A stretch of DNA of 64,000 bases from the NCBI RefSeq assembly GCF_019049625.1, contig NZ_JAFMOY010000132.1, forward strand, positions 248,001-312,000. Direction: 5' to 3'. The stretch is from Rahnella ecdela. GTDB taxonomy: Bacteria > Pseudomonadota > Gammaproteobacteria > Enterobacterales > Enterobacteriaceae. A program made the position numbers and the translations under genes. Position 1 is the first letter of the stretch; every line of letters begins with the position of its first letter. Below, piece after piece: positions 9,327-18,185 of this stretch. Below the pieces are notes generated by a model that worked only from the letters and a program-made list of their open reading frames with translations, ran no database searches and was not told the origin of the DNA.

Positions 9327-12112
9327 TGTAAAACCTCACGAATATTTTCAGCACGGACAGGCAAATCACGGAATCGGTGGCCGGTAGCATGGGCGATGGC
9401 GTTCACCAGCGCGGCGACGACAGGGATCATCACCACTTCGGCCATGCCTTTCGGCGGATCGGTTTCCGACAGCGCAGGCAGAATGTCGCTGGTCTGTTTC
9501 CACACCGCCACATCGCTGGCGCGCGGCAAGTGGTAACGGTTGAAGTTCCACGTTCCGTTACCCGGCCCGTCTTCGTACAACGGTAAATACTCGTGCAATG
9601 CGTGGCCGATACCCATCGCCAGCCCGCCCTGCAACTGCCCGGAAACCAGCTCAGGTACGATAAGATTGCCGCACTCCATAATGGAATGGTGCGTCAGGAG
9701 TTCGACCTTGCCGGTGGCAATTTCTACCGCGATTTCGGCCAGCGTACCGACCGCACTGTAATAGGTCACAGAAGCGTTGTTACGCTGCGTTGGCGGGTAA
9801 TACACCGCGTCACGCGCCAGTGTGCGGAATTCATCCGTACCGTTGCGCACCGACATACCATCCACCGGAATGCGCTGACGCACATTGTTGAGGGTGAAAT
9901 CGGCTTCCGCCCATTGCCAGCGGTTGAATACGTGAACCGCTGCGCCGGTCATGCCTTTCATTTCGTAGACTTTTTTCGCCAGCATTTCGAGGCTGAGAAT
10001 TTGCATTCCGTTAGCGGTCAGCCCGCCTTCCACCCAGCGGGCATCTTCTTTGCGCACAACGTAAGGAGCAGCCTGTCCGCCGCCAATACCGGTTTGCCAG
10101 ATAGCCATCGCCGCCGGCCAGATGCCGTTGTCGAAGATCAGGCGTGCCGCTTCACGGGTGCTGTGAGAGAAGTAATAGGCCGAGTTACTGGCGCTGGATG
10201 GCGAGCAATAAGAAGGCGACCAGCGCGGATTGGTTTGCAGTTTATCCTGCTCTTCCTGCGACATAATGTACGGATCGCCGCTGGTTTCAACCGGCAGTAC
10301 CGACCAGTCGGTCACCGAGAAATGTGCCTGTTCTGCCGGTTTGCCCAGCCATTCTGCGCACAGTACGGACTGCGACGTCGACATACCCGTGCCCATTTCT
10401 GCGCCACTGTGCCACAGGCTGATTTCGCCTTTTTCACTGATTTCCACACGAGCGAAAGAGGTTTCCGCACCGGTACCGAAGTCTTTCTGCACGCAGCCAA
10501 AACCGACGCCATAACGTTTACCCGGATTCAGGCTTTCGTATTCGGCTTTACGTTTCTGTCGTTCAGTCCATAACGGATGAACGGCGGCTTTGTCCAGTAC
10601 TTCATCGGCACGGATTGCGCCGGCCGGGATCGCACCCTGGGTATTTTTCATGCCTGATTTCAGGACGTTGCGCATGCGAAACGCAATCGGATCCAGCTTC
10701 AGTTCAGCGGCCAGTTCATCCATCATCATTTCTGTGGCAGCCATACTTTGCAGCGTGCCGTAACCGCGTGCGGAACCGGCGTCGAGCGCGCGTGAAGCCA
10801 GGCCAACGGCGGATAAATCACTTTTCGGGAAATAGTAAATCGACTGTGCCGCCGTCGCGCCAACCATCACCACCGACGGTGTGAAGTTGCTGCGTCCGCC
10901 GCCGTCTGCGGTCATTGCTGCGTGGAATGACTGCAACATGCCGGTTTCGCGATTCACGGCAATATCGTAATTCATATCAAACGCATGACGTTTAAGCGCT
11001 GACTGGAACTGCTCGAAGCGGTCATTCGCCAGACGCACCGGCGCGCCGTCGCCGTACATCGCCGCGACCGCACCGTAGTACGGGAAGTTGTAGTGATCTT
11101 TCGAGCCGTAACCGACGGTGTAGCACGGGTGCATAATCAGCGTTTTCACCGTGCGGTGAGATTTCGCCATCATGCGCGGCATTTCATCCGCCACTTCTTG
11201 CGGCGACTGCGTTGGCACCACCATATGCAGCGTTTGCGTCGCAGCGTCGTACCAGCCGTTGGCATTATCTGGCTCAAGTGCGGAGGTATCCACAGATTGG
11301 GTGGTGAATTTGCGCGACATCACCAGCCAGTCCTGCGGCGGCGATTTCAGCTCATTCGCCATTTCACCCGCCCAGAACATGCCCTGTTCGTCCAGCTTGC
11401 CGCCTTCGCGCCCTTCCGGCCAGACCGGCAGGTGTTTGCGCATACCGACCGGGAAGACCGGCATATCTTTCAGGCTGGAGAATTTATCGTCCTCATAAGC
11501 CGTTTCACCCCCGACGCGAACGAAGCGGAATGTTCCCCACGGGTCGCGTTCCAGCGGTCCGGTTTTCTCACCATAGCGCACTACACCGTCTTTGAATTTC
11601 AGGGCATTTTTGGCGAAACGGAATTTGGCGAAATCCTGATACACCAGTATCGCCACCGCCTGTCCCAGATAAGCGGGTGTTTTGCCTTCCGGCAGCAGCA
11701 TGTCTTCGCCATAAAATGCCGGGAAGGCCAGACCGTCGCGCGCCAGCACGTCAGCCGTCACCAGCTGATCAGGCTGAAGATCGTCGCCCAGCAGTGAGAG
11801 ATCGAGCCCCGCATAAATCTTATCGGCTTCTGTCACGCGAAGGATAAAGGCGTGCGCCTGTTTTTGCGGCCAGTGCGGCATATCTTTAGCGCGGATATCG
11901 CGGGCAAAGACTTTCTGCCCCATGACTTTCGCTTTGCCATCAATGCGGAAACGGACGCGTTTGTTTTGCGCATCCCACTGGGGGGATTGCAGAATTTTTT
12001 CTTCGAACAGTGCGGCGTAAGCCCGACTGTGCAACGGCGCGAGATAAACGGAGACACCAGCGATCACAGCGCCTTTCACGAAGCGCCGTCTGGACGGGTT
12101 GAAATTGCTCAT
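9323..12112 (-). CDS. Molybdopterin-binding catalytic subunit, aldehyde/xanthine/isoquinoline oxidoreductase family, Tat-exported
   Basis: This is the catalytic subunit expected to hydroxylate an aldehyde or N-heterocycle at a molybdopterin-cytosine-dinucleotide centre. The 929 residues start with a Tat signal: SRRRFVKG at about 7-14, a hydrophobic segment, then SRAYA as a likely cleavage region. Family signatures include SARGYGTLQSMAATEMMMDELA and, near the C-terminus, PKGMAEVVMIP. The Glu in the latter aligns with the catalytic Glu of the usual GxGEP motif, but the surrounding residues are atypical. It is longer than most relatives. AGGAATTT precedes the ATG. It is first in the operon and divergent from the maturation genes. 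The substrate is unknown; IorB-type and acetic-acid-bacterium aldehyde dehydrogenases are the nearest concepts. Confidence 0.9.
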   Translation of the reverse strand: MSNFNPSRRRFVKGAVIAGVSVYLAPLHSRAYAALFEEKILQSPQWDAQNKRVRFRIDGKAKVMGQKVFARDIRAKDMPHWPQKQAHAFILRVTEADKIYAGLDLSLLGDDLQPDQLVTADVLARDGLAFPAFYGEDMLLPEGKTPAYLGQAVAILVYQDFAKFRFAKNALKFKDGVVRYGEKTGPLERDPWGTFRFVRVGGETAYEDDKFSSLKDMPVFPVGMRKHLPVWPEGREGGKLDEQGMFWAGEMANELKSPPQDWLVMSRKFTTQSVDTSALEPDNANGWYDAATQTLHMVVPTQSPQEVADEMPRMMAKSHRTVKTLIMHPCYTVGYGSKDHYNFPYYGAVAAMYGDGAPVRLANDRFEQFQSALKRHAFDMNYDIAVNRETGMLQSFHAAMTADGGGRSNFTPSVVMVGATAAQSIYYFPKSDLSAVGLASRALDAGSARGYGTLQSMAATEMMMDELAAELKLDPIAFRMRNVLKSGMKNTQGAIPAGAIRADEVLDKAAVHPLWTERQKRKAEYESLNPGKRYGVGFGCVQKDFGTGAETSFARVEISEKGEISLWHSGAEMGTGMSTSQSVLCAEWLGKPAEQAHFSVTDWSVLPVETSGDPYIMSQEEQDKLQTNPRWSPSYCSPSSASNSAYYFSHSTREAARLIFDNGIWPAAMAIWQTGIGGGQAAPYVVRKEDARWVEGGLTANGMQILSLEMLAKKVYEMKGMTGAAVHVFNRWQWAEADFTLNNVRQRIPVDGMSVRNGTDEFRTLARDAVYYPPTQRNNASVTYYSAVGTLAEIAVEIATGKVELLTHHSIMECGNLIVPELVSGQLQGGLAMGIGHALHEYLPLYEDGPGNGTWNFNRYHLPRASDVAVWKQTSDILPALSETDPPKGMAEVVMIPVVAALVNAIAHATGHRFRDLPVRAENIREVLQ

Positions 12113-12321
12113 AAATTCCTTTGATTCTTTTATGTCTTCTTATTGTTCAGTACTTTCTAATATTCTGGAAATACTGTTTATCGCGGGCGATTATATGTAC
12201 GTAAAACCTTATAAGCCATGATGAGAAACACATTTTTAATAACTCATTCACAAATACGCGCAAAAAAGTGGGATCATTCGCTTCTGTTGCGCAAACAATA
12301 ATCAGAAGGGATAGACGTGAT
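12113..12321. promoter_or_regulatory. Divergent control region of the molybdoenzyme cassette with a gapped inverted repeat
   Basis: These 209 AT-rich bases lie between the divergently transcribed enzyme and maturation genes. They contain an imperfect inverted repeat at 12148-12176, arms CAGTACTTTC and GGAAATACTG (8 of 10 pairs), spacer 9. It lies 36 bp upstream of the large-subunit ATG, where an operator would sit. No regulator gene is in the cassette. The operator role is inferred from position and symmetry only. Confidence 0.35.
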
Positions 12322-12936
12322 ATGACCGGAATTATTCTTCTTGCTGCGGGGTCAGGAAACCGCTTTACTGCCGCCGGTGGTGAGGGAAACAAGCTCAATG
12401 CCGTTCTGAGTCAAACAGCAGAAAATCCTGCGACCATTTTTGAAACCACGCTGGGCCAGTTAATCGCCAGCGGTATGCCGGTTCATGTGGTGACCCGTCC
12501 GGAGAATGGCCAGGTTCAGGCCAGTTGCGCAAATAAAGAGGTGCCTTTTACTCTCGCCGAAAGCGCCGGAACCGGTGAGTCTATTGCTGCCGGAGTGCGC
12601 GCCACGCCGGAGTGGGACGGCTGGCTGATCCATCTGGCAGATATGCCCTTTGTTCCGGTAGAGGTTTTTACCGCGGTCGCCAGCGGCCTGCAGCAGGCGC
12701 AGATTGTCCGCCCTTACTGGCAACACGAGCCGGGCCATCCGGTCGGTTTCGCCCTGCCGATGAGAGAGAAACTTTTGCAGTTACGCGGTGATCATGGCGC
12801 GCGCGAGCTTTTACGCGAAAACGAAGTATTACGACTAAATTTAAATATTCCGGCAGTGATCGCAGATATCGATCTGCCGGAGCAACTCCGCAATCTCCCG
12901 CTTTTTCAAAACGGACAACGGCATGCAGCATCTTGA
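12322..12936 (+). CDS. MobA/MocA-like nucleotidyltransferase (molybdopterin cofactor maturation)
   Basis: This is a GT-A fold nucleotidyltransferase that probably adds CMP to molybdopterin, giving the MCD cofactor used by xanthine dehydrogenase-family enzymes. The 204 residues open with the nucleotide-binding signature IILLAAGSGNRF, followed by a Lys (NKLNAVL) and, mid-protein, HLADMPFVP with the metal-binding Asp. A C-terminal GHPVGFALP matches the MocA/MobA pattern. The start at MTGIILLAAG has AGAAGGGA about 11 nt upstream. An extra 18 codons upstream are in frame but unlikely. It overlaps the XdhC-type gene by 14 bp. CTP specificity is inferred from the partner enzyme. Confidence 0.85.
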   Translation: MTGIILLAAGSGNRFTAAGGEGNKLNAVLSQTAENPATIFETTLGQLIASGMPVHVVTRPENGQVQASCANKEVPFTLAESAGTGESIAAGVRATPEWDGWLIHLADMPFVPVEVFTAVASGLQQAQIVRPYWQHEPGHPVGFALPMREKLLQLRGDHGARELLRENEVLRLNLNIPAVIADIDLPEQLRNLPLFQNGQRHAAS

Positions 12937-13906
12937 TAATCAGGTTATTTCTCAGGCGATGGAATGGCTCGCGCACCAGCCGGTCTGGCTTTGTACGGTA
13001 CTGACCACTTACGGGTCATCGCCGCGTGCGCCAGGCGCATTGATGGTGGCAAACGCAGATGGACATTTTTGCGGTTCGCTTTCCGGCGGTTGTGTTGAAG
13101 AAGATTTTCTGCACCGCATAGCCGCAGGTGAATATCAGCAAGCCAGCCAGATTGTTCGCTACGGAGAAGGCGGCCTGACGCCGAATATCGCCCTGCCGTG
13201 CGGCGGTTCGCTGGATGTCCTGATCGAGTATTTACCGGCAACAGCAGGCAATCTCGATTATCTGCAAAGAATGGGCATGGCGCTGGCGGGACATTACGCC
13301 CTGACCAAGTCACTCACCTTGCCTGCAGCCTGCGATCATCTGGAACTGACGAATTACCATAATGCCACCCAGGTGATGCGCAACGATGATTGCATCACGC
13401 TGCATCTGGCCGCTCCGCCGCGTCTGCTGATTGCCGGATTGTCGAGCGTCGCGTTGTATTGCGCAGATTTTGCCTGCGCACTGGGATTTGAAGTGGTGGT
13501 GTGTGAATGTCGCGAGGATGTGCTGGAAAACTTTCTGCCGTCGCTGAAAGCGGATATTCGCCTGGAAAAACAATTCCCGGCTAAATATCTTGAGGAGCAG
13601 AGCTGCCATGCGAATACCGCCATTGTCGCACTGACGCATGACCCGAGAATGGACGACCTGACGCTGATGGAAGCGGTGAATACTCCGGCATTTTATATCG
13701 GGGCGATGGGTTCACAGCGCAACAGCGCACGACGGCGTGAGCGTCTGCAAACTATCGCGGATTTCACACCAGAGGATTTTTCCCGCCTGCATGCGCCGGT
13801 AGGATTACCGATCGGCAGCAAAACCCCGGCTGAAATCGCACTGGCCGTCATGGCCGATATCGTTAAACATAAAAATGGCGTGAAACAGCTTGTCACGGCT
13901 GCCTGA
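12923..13906 (+). CDS. XdhC/CoxI-family molybdenum cofactor maturation protein
   Basis: XdhC-type proteins bind molybdenum cofactor, support its sulfuration and insert it into the apoenzyme. The 327 residues show an N-terminal CoxI-type domain with TYGSSPRAPGALM and GSLSGGCVEED (the conserved Cys region). A linker leads to a Rossmann-like C-terminal domain with LLIAGLSSVALYCADFA and the family motif FYIGAMGSQRNSARRRERL. The gene overlaps the nucleotidyltransferase by 14 bp, so the two are co-translated. Divergent placement beside the oxidoreductase supports a dedicated chaperone role. Confidence 0.9.
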   Translation: MQHLDNQVISQAMEWLAHQPVWLCTVLTTYGSSPRAPGALMVANADGHFCGSLSGGCVEEDFLHRIAAGEYQQASQIVRYGEGGLTPNIALPCGGSLDVLIEYLPATAGNLDYLQRMGMALAGHYALTKSLTLPAACDHLELTNYHNATQVMRNDDCITLHLAAPPRLLIAGLSSVALYCADFACALGFEVVVCECREDVLENFLPSLKADIRLEKQFPAKYLEEQSCHANTAIVALTHDPRMDDLTLMEAVNTPAFYIGAMGSQRNSARRRERLQTIADFTPEDFSRLHAPVGLPIGSKTPAEIALAVMADIVKHKNGVKQLVTAA

Positions 13907-13956
13907 CCGCCAGGTTCTTAGCCTAAAATTTTCTTTGTATAAAAAGTTCTTTGCAT

Positions 13957-13992
13957 AAAAAAAGCCTGAGGTTTTCGCCTCAGGCTTTTTTA
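13957..13992. terminator. Bidirectional terminator between the XdhC-type gene and ycfJ
   Basis: An 11-bp perfect stem, AAAGCCTGAGG with CCTCAGGCTTT, has a 6-nt loop and A and T tracts on the two sides. It serves the plus-strand maturation genes and minus-strand ycfJ. Confidence 0.88.
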
Positions 13993-14008
13993 CAGACTTA
14001 CCGGACGA

Positions 14009-14545
14009 TTAGGTACGGGTAAGTTGCAGCTGACCGCTTTTATCCAGCGGGATTTGGGTGCCCGGATCGTGGTCCATACGAACTTTACCCTGCTGATCGC
14101 CTATTTTGTAGGTCACATCATAACCGAGCGTTTTGTCTTGTTTGTCGTACACGGTTTTACAGCGCTGCTGTTGAGTCGTGTAAGTATCGTTATCCTGCAT
14201 GCTGCTTTGCACGCGGTTTCCCGCATAGCCGCCACCCAGCGCACCGGCAACTGTCGCGACGTCACGTCCGCGACCACCACCAAACTGGTGGCCCAGAACG
14301 CCCCCTGCTACCGCACCCAGTACGGAACCGGTGATCTGATGCTCATCCTGCACAGGACGGCGGTGAGTTACAGTGACGTTACGACATTCCTGACGCGGGG
14401 TTTTTGTGGTCTCTTTGATTGGCGTCGCGCTGACAACCTGCGCATACTGCGGGCCAGACGAAAAGACGTTCATGCTCGCAACGCCAGCAATGCCCAACGC
14501 CGCAGCCACACCAATACCGACCCCAGCTAACATTGACTTGTTCAC
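14009..14545 (-). CDS. ycfJ: Glycine-zipper envelope protein YcfJ
   Basis: This is a conserved envelope protein of unknown biochemical role. It has 178 residues: an N-terminal hydrophobic segment (about 4-25), the conserved stretch QECRNVTVTHRRPVQDE, then a double glycine zipper, GSVLGAVAGGVLGHQFGGG and ATVAGALGGGYAGN. A Cys in QQRCKTVYDK and a C-terminal DPGTQIPLDKSGQL follow. The start is GTG, chosen because GGAGG lies 7 nt upstream and VNKSMLAG aligns with the family start; an ATG four codons downstream is the alternative. Transcribed alone on the minus strand. In E. coli bhsA and ldtC lie between ycfJ and mfd; here the molybdoenzyme cassette takes that place. Confidence 0.93.
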   Translation of the reverse strand: MNKSMLAGVGIGVAAALGIAGVASMNVFSSGPQYAQVVSATPIKETTKTPRQECRNVTVTHRRPVQDEHQITGSVLGAVAGGVLGHQFGGGRGRDVATVAGALGGGYAGNRVQSSMQDNDTYTTQQQRCKTVYDKQDKTLGYDVTYKIGDQQGKVRMDHDPGTQIPLDKSGQLQLTRT

Positions 14546-14888
14546 AGGACTTCCTCCGAAAATGTTACCACGCAATTCACACCCTTAAGGGGCGTTCCTC
14601 AGCGGACAGCAACACATCTGAGGTCCGGCGTGCGTGAATCGCCGTCTGTAAACTTAATGTTAATAGTGCATACCAAAACGTAAGCAAACAATAAGACGAA
14701 CTCTGTAAGTGAGGGAAAAGGCCTGTCTGAGGGGGTGTTTAGGAGCATTCTTAGCTGACAAAGTAATATTGGCGTGATCTTGTACTATCCGGGCATTTAT
14801 TGCGCAAAAAACAAAAAAGCCTGTAATAAACAGGCTCTTAGGTATGAAACGATTCAGCTGACCTCAAAAAAAAGCCGCTGACCGAAAA
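14546..14888. other. Intergenic region between ndh and ycfJ
   Basis: These 343 bp hold the ycfJ leader and promoter and, at the right end, the ndh terminator. No coding region or other structured element is convincing. Confidence 0.5.
14810..14836 (-). terminator. ndh terminator
   Basis: A 6-bp stem AGCCTG/CAGGCT with a 7-nt loop is followed on the minus strand by TTTTTTG. It lies 52 bp beyond the ndh stop. Confidence 0.75.
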
Positions 14889-16193
14889 TCAGTGCAGTTT
14901 CAGACGCGGACGGATCACGCGGTTGATTCCGCCGACCAGCATCATCAGCCCGGTCTTAATGTAACCGTGCAACGCAATCTGGTGCATGCGGTACAGGGAA
15001 ACATAAACCAGTCGCGCCAGACGCCCTTCGACCATCATAGAACCGCGCATCAGGTTACCCATCAGGCTGCCAACAGTACTGAAGCGTGAAAGGGAAACCA
15101 GTGAACCGTGGTCCTTATACACGTAAGGCTTCAGGCTCTGCCCTTTGCGCTGCGCCATGATGTTGGCGAAGCAGCGGGAGGCCATCTGGTGCGCGGACTG
15201 AGCACGCGGTGGCACAAAACCGCCGGACGGCTGCGGACAGGAAGCGCAGTCACCGATTGCATAGATGTTCGGGTCACGCGTGGTCTGCAAGGTCGGCTCA
15301 ACCACCAGCTGATTAATGCGGTTGGTTTCCAGACCGGCGATTTCTTTCATAAAATCAGGCGCTTTAATGCCCGCAGCCCAGACCATCAGATCGGCATCAA
15401 CGAATTCGCCAGATTTGGTGTTCAGACCGTTTTTATCCGCGCTGGTGACCATAGTTTGTGTCAGAACGCGCACGCCCAGTTTGGTCAGCTCATTGTGCGC
15501 CGCAGCAGAAATACGCGGCGGCAAAGCAGGCAGAATACGCTCACCGGCTTCCACCAGCGTGACGTTAAGCGCTTCGCTGTCCAGCCCTTCAAAACCGTAG
15601 CTGTGCAGCTGTTTCACCGCATTGTGCAGCTCGGCAGACAGCTCAACGCCCGTTGCACCACCGCCGACAATCGCGATGTTCACTTTTTTCTGCTTGTCTG
15701 AGCTTGCAGAGAATTTAAGGAACAGGTTCAGCATTTCATTATGGAAACGATGCGCCTGATGCGGGTTATCCAGGAAGATGCAGTTATCTTTCACACCCGG
15801 CGTGCCGAAGTCGTTAGAGGTACTGCCCAGCGCCATCACCAGCTGGTCGTAGGCAATATCACGTACCGGCACCAGCATTTCGCCGTTTTCGTCGCAAATT
15901 TCAGCCAGTTTAATGGTCTGATTTTCGCGATCAATATCGGTCAGTGAGCCAATCTGGAAAGTGAAACCGTGATTGCGGGCATGGGCCAGATAGCTCAGCG
16001 CATCCACGCCGTCGTCCAGGCTGCCGGTCGCCACTTCGTGCAACAGGGGTTTCCATAAATGGCTGTGGTTACGGTCGACCAGAATGATCTCCGCTTTTTT
16101 CTTGCGGCCAAGTTTATGGCCCAGGCTGGTTGCCAGTTCCAGACCGCCGGCGCCACCGCCGATAATCACAATTTTCTTCATTGGTGATGTCAA
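14889..16193 (-). CDS. ndh: Type II NADH:quinone oxidoreductase Ndh
   Basis: Ndh is a membrane-associated single-subunit FAD enzyme that oxidises NADH and reduces ubiquinone without pumping protons. The 434 residues carry two dinucleotide-binding motifs: GGGAGGLE at about 12-19 (FAD) and [15 protein letters not shown] at about 175-189 (NADH). The C-terminus [33 protein letters not shown] is the membrane-binding end typical of the enzyme. The start is TTG, as in E. coli, with a GGGGG ribosome site 5 nt upstream. A likely FNR site lies upstream, matching the known anaerobic repression of ndh. Confidence 0.98.
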   Translation of the reverse strand: MTSPMKKIVIIGGGAGGLELATSLGHKLGRKKKAEIILVDRNHSHLWKPLLHEVATGSLDDGVDALSYLAHARNHGFTFQIGSLTDIDRENQTIKLAEICDENGEMLVPVRDIAYDQLVMALGSTSNDFGTPGVKDNCIFLDNPHQAHRFHNEMLNLFLKFSASSDKQKKVNIAIVGGGATGVELSAELHNAVKQLHSYGFEGLDSEALNVTLVEAGERILPALPPRISAAAHNELTKLGVRVLTQTMVTSADKNGLNTKSGEFVDADLMVWAAGIKAPDFMKEIAGLETNRINQLVVEPTLQTTRDPNIYAIGDCASCPQPSGGFVPPRAQSAHQMASRCFANIMAQRKGQSLKPYVYKDHGSLVSLSRFSTVGSLMGNLMRGSMMVEGRLARLVYVSLYRMHQIALHGYIKTGLMMLVGGINRVIRPRLKLH

Positions 16194-16326
16194 AATGACC
16201 CCCTCAAATGTGAACCAATTGTTATATAAGAGTAAAAATATTATCCTTATATTACATAGGGTTGCTTAAGTTAAATCGGTATCTGAGACGGAGGATATCA
16301 CGCGTGGTGATTTGGTCATACCAAAA

Positions 16327-16340
16327 TTGATATAGGTCAA
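16327..16340 (-). promoter_or_regulatory. Candidate FNR box upstream of ndh
   Basis: TTGATATAGGTCAA matches the FNR consensus TTGAT-N4-ATCAA at 9 of 10 defined positions. It lies about 134 bp upstream of the ndh TTG codon. E. coli ndh is repressed by FNR from upstream sites, so role and location agree. No footprint is available. Confidence 0.6.
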
Positions 16341-16459
16341 TTTAAATTCATTTGGCTAATTTCACTTAAGGAAATGGCGCGTATTTTGACTGCTTTAAAT
16401 CAGCAGGTTATACAGGAAACAGGTGAAAAAATGATTTCCGGCAGCGAATACGGCCAATA

Positions 16460-16487
16460 AAAAACCACTGCTTGCGGGCAGTGGTTT
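16460..16487 (-). terminator. ycfP terminator
   Basis: An 8-bp stem ACCACTGC/GCAGTGGT with a 6-nt loop is followed on the minus strand by TTTTTTATTGG. It lies just past the ycfP stop. Confidence 0.8.
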
Positions 16488-16515
16488 CAGAGGGTTTCAG
16501 AAATAAAATGTTAAA

Positions 16516-17058
16516 TCAGGCGATGTTTTTGAACGCTTTGATCCGCTGAAGATGGGTCGAGATATCCCTGAACTTATGGCTCTGATGTTCGTCCCATTCC
16601 ACCGGATAATAATGATGCAGCTTCTCAGCGGTTATCTTGCTGTCGAGCACGCCGTCTTCGCGGGATAAAATTACCAGGCAACGGTCACGGTTTTTCTCTC
16701 GAAAATCACTGATGCATTTCGTGGCGATGTCTTCGTACTCTTCGGGACGGTCAATTTTTCCGGTCATGTTGTCCTGCGGCGATAAGTTCGGGTTGAACAT
16801 CACCTGCCGGATACCGCACAGAAAACCGATACGCTCAGCCCAGAATCCGCCGAGCCCGACACCGCAAATCAGCACATTTTTGTCGGTGGTTTCATGCAGC
16901 ACTTTATCGACTTCTTTCAGCAAATGTTGCATGTCGTGGCGCGGGTGCAGCGTGCTGTAGCTGATGAAACGGACGTCGGGATCAATAAACTGCAACTGCA
17001 ACACTTTCTCATGGTTACCGGGACTGGTTGAATCGAAGCCATGCAAATAGATAATCAT
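16516..17058 (-). CDS. ycfP: Esterase-like protein YcfP (UPF0227)
   Basis: This is an alpha/beta-hydrolase-fold protein of unknown activity. The 180 residues begin [18 protein letters not shown] and contain [12 protein letters not shown] where an esterase would have its nucleophile elbow. The usual GxSxG Ser is a Gly here, as in the E. coli protein, so classical serine-esterase chemistry is doubtful. A C-terminal His region (DEHQSHKF) is present. It lies 52 bp downstream of nagZ in the nagZ-ycfP order seen in E. coli and is probably co-transcribed. Confidence 0.95.
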   Translation of the reverse strand: MIIYLHGFDSTSPGNHEKVLQLQFIDPDVRFISYSTLHPRHDMQHLLKEVDKVLHETTDKNVLICGVGLGGFWAERIGFLCGIRQVMFNPNLSPQDNMTGKIDRPEEYEDIATKCISDFREKNRDRCLVILSREDGVLDSKITAEKLHHYYPVEWDEHQSHKFRDISTHLQRIKAFKNIA

Positions 17059-17110
17059 CGTTTACCTCATCCTGAATGTGCGTTGAAACCCTCACGCGGT
17101 CTGAAAAACG

Positions 17111-18154
17111 TTACCGGGCAGTCTCTTTATGTTCCTGCCAGCGGGCATCGAGCGCGGTCAGTTCACGGTTTGCCTCTTTCCAGCGACTCGAATTACGCAG
17201 GGCCTGACGGGCCTGTTTTCCACTGTACAGTCCGCGATGATACAACTGCGCAACACGTTCAGCTTTGACCGGAGACAGGTTATCCAGAACGCTTACTGCA
17301 CCCTGACGGTTATTGCAGGCCAGGATCATATCGCAACCGGCATCCAGTGAAGCCTGAGCCCGTTCCGGGTAACTGCCCATAATCGCGGCACCTTCCATCG
17401 AAATATCATCGGAGAAAATGACGCCGTTGAAATCCAGTTCTTTGCGCAAAATTTCCTGTAACCAGTAAGGCGAACCGCTGGCCGGGCGCGGGTCAGCCTG
17501 CGTATAAATCACGTGCGCGGGCATGACGGCATCCAGCAATTTACGCTCATTAAGCTGGCGGAAGATTGCCATGTCGTGCTCGCGGATAACTGCCAGCGGG
17601 CGATCGTCACGCGGCGTTTCTTTATGGGAATCTGCGCTGACCGCGCCATGTCCCGGGAAATGCTTACCGGTGGTTTTCATCCCGGCAGCATGCATGCCGA
17701 GAATGAACTGCTCCGCCATATCCAGCGCTTGCTGTGGTTCGGCGTGGAATGAACGCTCGCCAATGGCAGCACTGATATGGCCGATATCAAGAACCGGTGC
17801 AAAACTGATGTCGATATCCATAGCAATCATTTCTGACGCCATCAGCCAGCCACCTTCCTGCGCCAGGCGCTTCGCTTCATGCGGCGCATTCAGGGCGGCA
17901 AAAGATTGCGCGGCAGGCAGACGGGTGAAACCTTCGCGAAAACGCTGCACGCGTCCGCCTTCCTGATCCACCGCCAGCACCAGCCGGTCGTGGGACGCGG
18001 CACGGATCTGGCGGATCAGTTCATGCAACTGATCGACATCATGATAATTTCGGGTGAATAAAATCAGTCCGCCCACCAGCGGGTGCTGCAAAATTTCACG
18101 TTCTTCGGCATCCAGCTCAAAGCCAACGACATCCAGCATTACAGGTCCCAACAA
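17111..18154 (-). CDS. nagZ: Beta-N-acetylglucosaminidase NagZ
   Basis: NagZ is a cytoplasmic glycoside hydrolase of family 3. It removes GlcNAc from GlcNAc-anhydroMurNAc-peptides during peptidoglycan recycling and so sets the level of AmpC-inducing muropeptides. The 347 residues include [20 protein letters not shown], the catalytic-loop motif [18 protein letters not shown], and [13 protein letters not shown] with the nucleophile Asp. The start is taken as TTG at 18154 because AAGGAG ends 8 nt upstream; a second TTG one codon later gives LGPVMLDV and is also possible. Residues further upstream in frame do not match the family. It follows thiK by 31 bp. Confidence 0.96.
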   Translation of the reverse strand: MLGPVMLDVVGFELDAEEREILQHPLVGGLILFTRNYHDVDQLHELIRQIRAASHDRLVLAVDQEGGRVQRFREGFTRLPAAQSFAALNAPHEAKRLAQEGGWLMASEMIAMDIDISFAPVLDIGHISAAIGERSFHAEPQQALDMAEQFILGMHAAGMKTTGKHFPGHGAVSADSHKETPRDDRPLAVIREHDMAIFRQLNERKLLDAVMPAHVIYTQADPRPASGSPYWLQEILRKELDFNGVIFSDDISMEGAAIMGSYPERAQASLDAGCDMILACNNRQGAVSVLDNLSPVKAERVAQLYHRGLYSGKQARQALRNSSRWKEANRELTALDARWQEHKETAR

Positions 18155-18185
18155 AATGGACGCTCCTTTTCTTTTCAGATGATTT

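Larger units (their letters stand above)
16194..16515. other. Intergenic region with ndh promoter and ycfP terminator
   Basis: These 322 AT-rich bases contain the FNR-like site, the presumed ndh promoter near the ndh start, and the ycfP terminator at the right. Nothing coding is apparent. Confidence 0.5.

Noticed and set aside
9593-10573. A 326-codon open frame antisense to the molybdopterin subunit
   Set aside because: Shadow of the long catalytic-subunit gene; Arg/His-rich composition typical of antisense reading.
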